From Pseudomonadota bacterium (lineage in GTDB: Bacteria > Pseudomonadota > Gammaproteobacteria > Acidiferrobacterales > Acidiferrobacteraceae), in assembly GCA_021816425.1 (NCBI GenBank), contig JAKAXT010000009.1:1-35399 (forward strand): DNA of 35,399 nucleotides. The letters run 5' to 3'. The notes under the pieces were generated by a model. The model was not told where the DNA came from, did no database searches, and was given only the letters and a program-made list of their open reading frames with translations. Within the stretch, counting starts at the first letter, position 1. The number at the start of each line of letters is the position of its first letter. A program made the position numbers and the translations under genes. Of the stretch, positions 31,526 to 35,399 are shown one piece after another.

Positions 31526-32259
31526 GCGCGCTGCGCGATGCGATAGCGCGGGCTTACCGCAGCGGCTGGACGGGGGCCTTGATCGCGTTCGAGCTGGTCG
31601 GCGCTTTGCTCGTGGGCCTGCATTCGCGTACCACCGCCCTATGGCCTTTTCTTTCGTGGCTCGGATGCGCGCCTCTCGTGCGATTCCTCTATCTCCATAA
31701 GCTGCACCGCGGTGGCCCGCTTTTCTGGGGGCGGGCGGCACGGCGCGCCTACGCCATTACCGGCTGGTTGCTGCTTGCCGGCATCGGCCTCGGCGTGGCG
31801 GCCGCCGGGCTCTTGTGGCTCGTTCGCCATCTTCCGCTCGTGCTCGCGATCCTGGCGCGCCACGCGGGCTATGTGGGCGTGGCCGGCGCCACCCTCGTGC
31901 TCGCCGCGACCTTGGTGGCGGCGACGAGCGCCCTGTGCCTGTGGGGAGGGCTCGTCACCGTCGCTTACGCGAAGGCGGTGGTGGATCCCACTGAACATGC
32001 GCGCAAGGCCATCGCCCGCGGTATCGCCTGTGTGTGGCGCGAGGCCCCCTTGGTCATCGGCATGAGCTTGTTCCAGGGCCTTCTCGTGGCCTATGCGCTC
32101 GGCGCGCAGCTTGTCAAGCCGAGCGGAATCACGGTCACGCCGATGGTGTGGCCGGCGGTCTTTTTCGCGCCCGTCGCCCTGGTGTTCCTGTTGGCCCTGA
32201 CGGAATCCCCTTCGACGCGTGGATCGCCGGGCGACCTCCGGACGCGAGGCCCGGCATGA
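31522..32259 (+). CDS. Unrecognised multi-pass membrane protein
   Basis: A 245-residue protein with five or six hydrophobic segments, approximately 20-37, 80-104, 110-145 (long enough for one or two helices), 178-197 and 209-229, plus a possible weak one near 43-57. The ends are basic at the N terminus and Arg/Gly/Pro-rich at the C terminus, both probably cytoplasmic. No motif identified its family. It starts at ATG 31522 overlapping kdsB by 4 nt and ends overlapping the phosphatase gene by 4 nt, so it is co-translated with Kdo activation and a tyrosine phosphatase. In Pseudomonas-type operons the neighbourhood holds ptp and murB instead. A role in envelope sugar or polymer handling is only suggested by context. 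Confidence 0.75.
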   Translation: MSALRDAIARAYRSGWTGALIAFELVGALLVGLHSRTTALWPFLSWLGCAPLVRFLYLHKLHRGGPLFWGRAARRAYAITGWLLLAGIGLGVAAAGLLWLVRHLPLVLAILARHAGYVGVAGATLVLAATLVAATSALCLWGGLVTVAYAKAVVDPTEHARKAIARGIACVWREAPLVIGMSLFQGLLVAYALGAQLVKPSGITVTPMVWPAVFFAPVALVFLLALTESPSTRGSPGDLRTRGPA

Positions 32260-32732
32260 TCAAGGTCTTGTTCGTCTGCCTCGGCAATATCTGTCGATCC
32301 CCCATGGCCGAGGGTCTGTTCCGGGATCTCGTGGGAAAGAGGGAGCTGGCCGACCGCATCCACATCGATTCCGCCGGGACGCATGGCTATCACATAGGCG
32401 ACCCGCCGGACGAGCGGGCGTGCCGGGCCATGGCCCATCACGGCGTCGACATCGGCCGGCTCGAAGGGCGTAAAGTGCGCGCCGTCGATCTGGACGAATT
32501 CGATTACGTGCTGGCGATGGATCGCAGCAATCTGCGCGACCTGGAGCGGCTCGCCGGCGGACCACGCTCGCATGTGCGGCTGTTCCTGGAATTCGCGGGC
32601 AACAGCACGGAGCGCGAGGTCCCCGACCCGTACTATGGCGGACCCGAGGGCTTCGAACGCGTTTATGCGCTCCTCGAAGATGCCGCCGTGGGCCTGCTTG
32701 GCGACATCGAACGCCGGCTGAGTCGTCCCTGA
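32256..32732 (+). CDS. Low molecular weight protein-tyrosine phosphatase
   Basis: A 158-residue cytoplasmic phosphatase. The P-loop is C8LGNICRS15 with the nucleophile C8 and R14 (CX5R), and the general-acid D124 lies in VPDPYY. SAGTHGYHIGDPPDERA is characteristic of the LMW-PTP family. In Gram-negatives such enzymes often oppose tyrosine kinases of exopolysaccharide export, but no kinase gene is in the window. The start overlaps the upstream membrane-protein stop by 4 nt (ATGA). Followed by a 321-nt gap before the convergent rne. Confidence 0.94.
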   Translation: MIKVLFVCLGNICRSPMAEGLFRDLVGKRELADRIHIDSAGTHGYHIGDPPDERACRAMAHHGVDIGRLEGRKVRAVDLDEFDYVLAMDRSNLRDLERLAGGPRSHVRLFLEFAGNSTEREVPDPYYGGPEGFERVYALLEDAAVGLLGDIERRLSRP

Positions 32733-33053
32733 CCCGTTACCTGTTACGCGGCGATCCCCGTCGCCGTAGGCCGTACATGCCAGGCCGCCTGGTCGATGCC
32801 TATGGCCGCACGCATGTCGCCGCGACGTCCTCCCCCGAAGCCGGGAGAAGAGTCTCCAGGGGACGCGGGCGGGCGCGCCGGGCGCGTGAACAGGCCCGCG
32901 GATCAAGGGCGGCTCAGGGCCACGCCTGAGCGTCTTGGTAAGGAAACCCCGATCTCTCCATGGACGCGCCCCGCATCGCGGGTCGAAGAGGCCGCACCGC
33001 GGCCCCTCGGCCCGCAAGATCGGGGAGGATGGGGCAGTCGGCGATACCCGCGC
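32733..33053. other. Gene-free gap between phosphatase gene and rne
   Basis: No protein gene is supported in these 321 nt. The interval holds a perfect 7-bp stem (GCTCAGG/CCTGAGC, 32912-32931) and the large nested structure at 32947-33025. Both genes flanking the gap end here, so it is a shared 3' region. A structured RNA or a double terminator are the simplest uses. Confidence 0.6.
32947..33025. terminator. Large nested hairpin between convergent transcripts
   Basis: An outer 9-bp stem (CCCCGATCT 32947-32955 with AGATCGGGG 33017-33025) encloses a 5-bp stem (32978-32982 with 33011-33015) and an inner 6-bp stem GGCCGC/GCGGCC (32990-32995 with 32999-33004) extended by two pairs after a CC bulge. 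On the minus strand, after rne, it is followed by TTTCC. It could end rne transcription, stabilise the 3' end or be part of a structured RNA. Confidence 0.45.
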
Positions 33054-35345
33054 CTACTCGCCGCCCCGGGGTTCGTCGTGGCCCTGCGTCTCGCGCACCG
33101 TGGACCGATCGGACTCCGAGGGGCGTGCGGCCTCAACGGGGCGCGTGGCCTCAGCGGGGCGCGTGGTTTCCGCCGGACGCGGGGTCTCCGTGGGGCGTGG
33201 CGCTTCCGCCGGACGCGCGACCTCGGCGGCAGCGGAAGACAGAGGCGTCTGGTCACGCGGCATATCGCGGACCGGTGTCGGACTATTATCCGCGGGACCG
33301 CGGGTTTCCGGGCTCACAGCCGCTTCGCGCTCGCCAGCCGGCTGCGCCTGGGCCTCGCTCCCCCCATCGGGGCGCTCGGCGCCGTGACGCCCGCGACCGC
33401 CGCGCCGTGACCGATGTCCGCGTGAGCGGCCGGGCCGTTCCCCCTTCTCCTGGGTGCGCTCGCCTTTTTCCGCGACACGCTCGGCCGGGGCCTCCCGTGG
33501 GCGTTCACGTGGCTCGGCCGGGGTCTTGCCGGCCGGCCGCGGGCGCGCTGCGGCGCTGCGGCGTGGTGGGCGGGGCGGGCGCGCCACGGGCGCTGCCGGC
33601 GTGGCCTCGGGAGCGGCCGCCGCCGGTTCGCCGGCCGCCCTGGCCGCCGGCGGATCGCCCAGGAGGCGGTGCAGGAAGGACCGTATCAGGCCGTTGGATG
33701 CCGTCGGCATGGGAGTGCTTGCCGGTTCCGGCCGTGGCGGGGTGACGGGGGCAAGCTGGCCGACGGCGGGGCGCTCCACGACAGGGCTCGGGCCCGGACG
33801 CGGAGGCTCGGTGGGCTCCACCTCGAGCGGGATCAGATAGCTTGGCGCAATGCGCTCGGCCTCGACCTCCTCGGCCTTGAGGCGCTTTATGCGGTAATGC
33901 GGGGTTTCGAGATCGACGCAGGGCACGATCGTGATGGGCGTGCCGAGGCGCGATTCTATGCCGCTGATTTCGTAGCGCTTTTCGTTCAGAAGGAGGGTGG
34001 CCGTCGCAAGGGGCAGGTGGACCTGCAGGGCCGCGGTGTTCTCCTTCATGGCCTCTTCCTGGATGAAGCGCAGGACCTGCAGGGCGGAGGAGGGGACGCT
34101 ACGGATGTGTCCCGTCCCTTCGCAGCGCGGGCAGGTCAGGCTGCTGGATTCCCCCAGCGAAGGCCGCAGGCGCTGACGCGACATCTCAAGCAGACCGAAG
34201 CGGGAGATGCGTCCCACCTGGACGCGCGCGCGGTCGGCCTTCAAGGCCTCGGCGATCCGCGTCTCGACGGCGCGCTGATTGCGCGTTGGGGTCATGTCGA
34301 TGAAGTCGATGACGATCAGGCCCCCGAGGTCGCGGATCCGCAGCTGGCGGGCGATCTCGTCAGCCGCCTCGAGATTGGTGTTGAGGGCGGTCTCTTCGAT
34401 GTCGCTGCCGCGCGTCGCGCGCGCCGAGTTCACATCGATGGTGACGAGGGCCTCGGTATGGTCGAATACCACGGCGCCGCCGGATTCGAGGCGCACCTCG
34501 CGCGAAAACGCGGATTCGATCTGGTGCTCGATCTGGTAGCGCGAAAAGAGCGGGATCTCGTCTTCGTAGAGCTTGAGTTTGCCCACATTATGCGGCATGA
34601 CCTGCTGCATGAACTTCAGGGCGCGCTCATAGATATCCTGATTGTCGATCAGGATCTCGCCAATGTCCCCGCGCAGGTAGTCGCGGATGGCGCGGATGAC
34701 GAGGCTGCTTTCCTGATAGATCAAGAAGGAGGCCGGCTGGTCCTGGCTTGCGCGGTTGATCGCATCCCACAGCTGGATCAGGTAGTCGAGATCCCACTGC
34801 AGCTCCTCGACGCTCTTGCCGATGCCCGCCGTACGGATGATGACCGAGTAGTCGTCGGGCAACTTGAGCTGCGCCATGGTGTCGCGCAGCTCCGCGCGCT
34901 CTTCGCCCTCGATGCGGCGCGATATGCCGCCGCCCTTGGGGTTGTTCGGCATCAGGACAAGATAGCGCCCGGCGAGGCTGATGAACGACGTCAGGGCTGC
35001 GCCCTTGTTGCCGCGCTCCTCTTTCTCGATCTGAACTACGATCTCCTGGCCTTCCCGGATGACGTCCTTGATGCGCACCGGTCCTTGCGCGTTCTTGCTC
35101 TCTTGCCCGCTGAAATAGGTGCGCGAGATCTCCTTCAGGGGAAGGAAACCCTGCCGCTCGGAGCCGTAGTCGACGAATGCCGCCTCGAGGCTGGGTTCGA
35201 CGCGCGTGACGCGCGCCTTATAGATGTTGCCCTTCTTTTGCTGGTAGTTCGCTGATTCTATGTCCAGATCGATCAGTTTCTGGCCATCGACGATCGCCAC
35301 TCGCAATTCTTCCGAGTGGGTGGCATTGAAAAGCATTCTCTTCAT
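33054..35345 (-). CDS. rne: Ribonuclease E
   Basis: The main endonuclease of RNA decay and processing. The catalytic half (1-490) is nearly collinear with E. coli RNase E: S1 domain (about 35-125), 5' sensor, and DNase I-like domain with D304 ([12 protein letters not shown]) and D347 (DFIDMTP). The Zn-link is C405-x2-C408. [14 protein letters not shown] (550-563) looks like the amphipathic helix that binds the inner membrane. The C-terminal half is short and disordered, rich in Pro, Ala and Arg, with an RNA-binding Arg-rich patch (about 640-660) and six RPxExx repeats (711-746). Total 763 residues against 1061 in E. coli, so the degradosome scaffold is reduced. The ATG at 35345 has GGAG 9 nt upstream. 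Confidence 0.97.
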   Translation of the reverse strand: MKRMLFNATHSEELRVAIVDGQKLIDLDIESANYQQKKGNIYKARVTRVEPSLEAAFVDYGSERQGFLPLKEISRTYFSGQESKNAQGPVRIKDVIREGQEIVVQIEKEERGNKGAALTSFISLAGRYLVLMPNNPKGGGISRRIEGEERAELRDTMAQLKLPDDYSVIIRTAGIGKSVEELQWDLDYLIQLWDAINRASQDQPASFLIYQESSLVIRAIRDYLRGDIGEILIDNQDIYERALKFMQQVMPHNVGKLKLYEDEIPLFSRYQIEHQIESAFSREVRLESGGAVVFDHTEALVTIDVNSARATRGSDIEETALNTNLEAADEIARQLRIRDLGGLIVIDFIDMTPTRNQRAVETRIAEALKADRARVQVGRISRFGLLEMSRQRLRPSLGESSSLTCPRCEGTGHIRSVPSSALQVLRFIQEEAMKENTAALQVHLPLATATLLLNEKRYEISGIESRLGTPITIVPCVDLETPHYRIKRLKAEEVEAERIAPSYLIPLEVEPTEPPRPGPSPVVERPAVGQLAPVTPPRPEPASTPMPTASNGLIRSFLHRLLGDPPAARAAGEPAAAAPEATPAAPVARPPRPPRRSAAARPRPAGKTPAEPRERPREAPAERVAEKGERTQEKGERPGRSRGHRSRRGGRGRHGAERPDGGSEAQAQPAGEREAAVSPETRGPADNSPTPVRDMPRDQTPLSSAAAEVARPAEAPRPTETPRPAETTRPAEATRPVEAARPSESDRSTVRETQGHDEPRGGE
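33108..33215 (-). repeat. rne: Six tandem 18-nt units coding RPxExx in rne
   Basis: Residues 711-746 of RNase E consist of six 6-residue units, each starting Arg-Pro and with Glu fourth, coded by six imperfect 18-bp direct repeats. They lie in the disordered tail, where repeat number is expected to vary between strains. Confidence 0.85.
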
Positions 35346-35357
35346 GAATTTCGACTC

Positions 35358-35372
35358 CGCCGCGTTGCGGCG
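35358..35372 (-). promoter_or_regulatory. rne: Hairpin abutting the rne ribosome binding site
   Basis: CGCCGC and GCGGCG pair across a 3-nt loop, and the GGAG ribosome binding site begins at the base of the stem. In E. coli, rne leader hairpins mediate feedback on rne mRNA stability; here the position could affect translation. The window ends 54 nt upstream of the start codon, so the leader is incomplete. Confidence 0.4.
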
Positions 35373-35399
35373 CGCGACCGCCCGTCCTTAAGGAGGGTC

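Noticed and set aside
32091-33017. Antisense frame spanning the phosphatase gene and the following gap
   Set aside because: It opposes a well-supported phosphatase gene, has no motif, and its start region lies within the nested hairpin.
33100-33220. Tandem repeats as a CRISPR array or minisatellite
   Set aside because: The units are continuous, without spacers, and in frame with rne as RPxExx coding repeats.

Overview
The window is high-GC bacterial chromosome with densely packed, overlapping genes. Gene content points to a gammaproteobacterium: an lpxK/kdsB/msbA/lolD lipid A and lipoprotein export block next to an RNase E of the E. coli/Pseudomonas type, the succinylase branch of lysine/DAP synthesis, and YheS, YcaR and YggS homologues. 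A cytoplasmic sulfite-oxidising molybdoenzyme (soeABC-like) suggests a sulfur-oxidising chemolithotroph, perhaps of the Acidiferrobacter/Ectothiorhodospira type. The lineage is inferred from content only.

Layout. (1) 1-1513: a decayed tyrosine integrase (four visible lesions) ending just beside the 3' end of a tRNA-Pro(GGG) gene, the footprint of an old tRNA-targeted island that extends left out of the window. (2) 1670-3523: a YheS-type ABC-F ATPase, convergent with the next block. (3) 10370-3515, minus strand: soeA-soeB-soeC followed at once by moaC-moaA-moaD-moaE, a sulfite:quinone oxidoreductase coupled to genes for the early steps of its own molybdenum cofactor. A palindromic intergenic region separates it from a divergent FAH-family hydrolase. 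(4) 11528-13628: accessory/regulatory stretch with a methyltransferase divergent from an MmyB-type XRE regulator, and an ArsR-type regulator with a lysine-repeat tail. (5) 14024-15765: cysQ, a PagL-like outer-membrane protein and a small DUF2892 membrane protein. (6) 17681-16159: olsB-olsA-like pair predicted to make phosphorus-free ornithine lipids. (7) 21568-17766: dapC-dapD-dapE and a two-FHA-domain protein; divergent EamA transporter; yggS.

(8) 23236-32732, plus strand: a DUF721/DciA-like gene, lolC/E, lolD, exbB, exbD, msbA, a degenerate Kdo-transferase-like gene, lpxK, ycaR, kdsB, an unrecognised membrane protein and a low-molecular-weight tyrosine phosphatase, nearly all with 1-8 nt start/stop overlaps. 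This is an envelope-assembly operon: Kdo activation (KdsB), lipid A 4'-kinase (LpxK), lipid A flippase (MsbA), lipoprotein release (LolCD) and an energising ExbBD motor. From general knowledge the order resembles the Pseudomonas lol-exb-lpxK-ycaR-kdsB-ptp-murB-rne neighbourhood, but comEC and murB are missing and two unfamiliar genes are inserted. (9) 35345-33054, minus strand: RNase E, separated from the phosphatase gene by a 321-nt gap holding a large nested hairpin.

The best candidates for something new are the Kdo-transferase-like protein between msbA and lpxK, the membrane protein after kdsB, and the contiguous soe-moa arrangement with its palindromic control region. No CRISPR array, insertion sequence or rRNA gene was seen.
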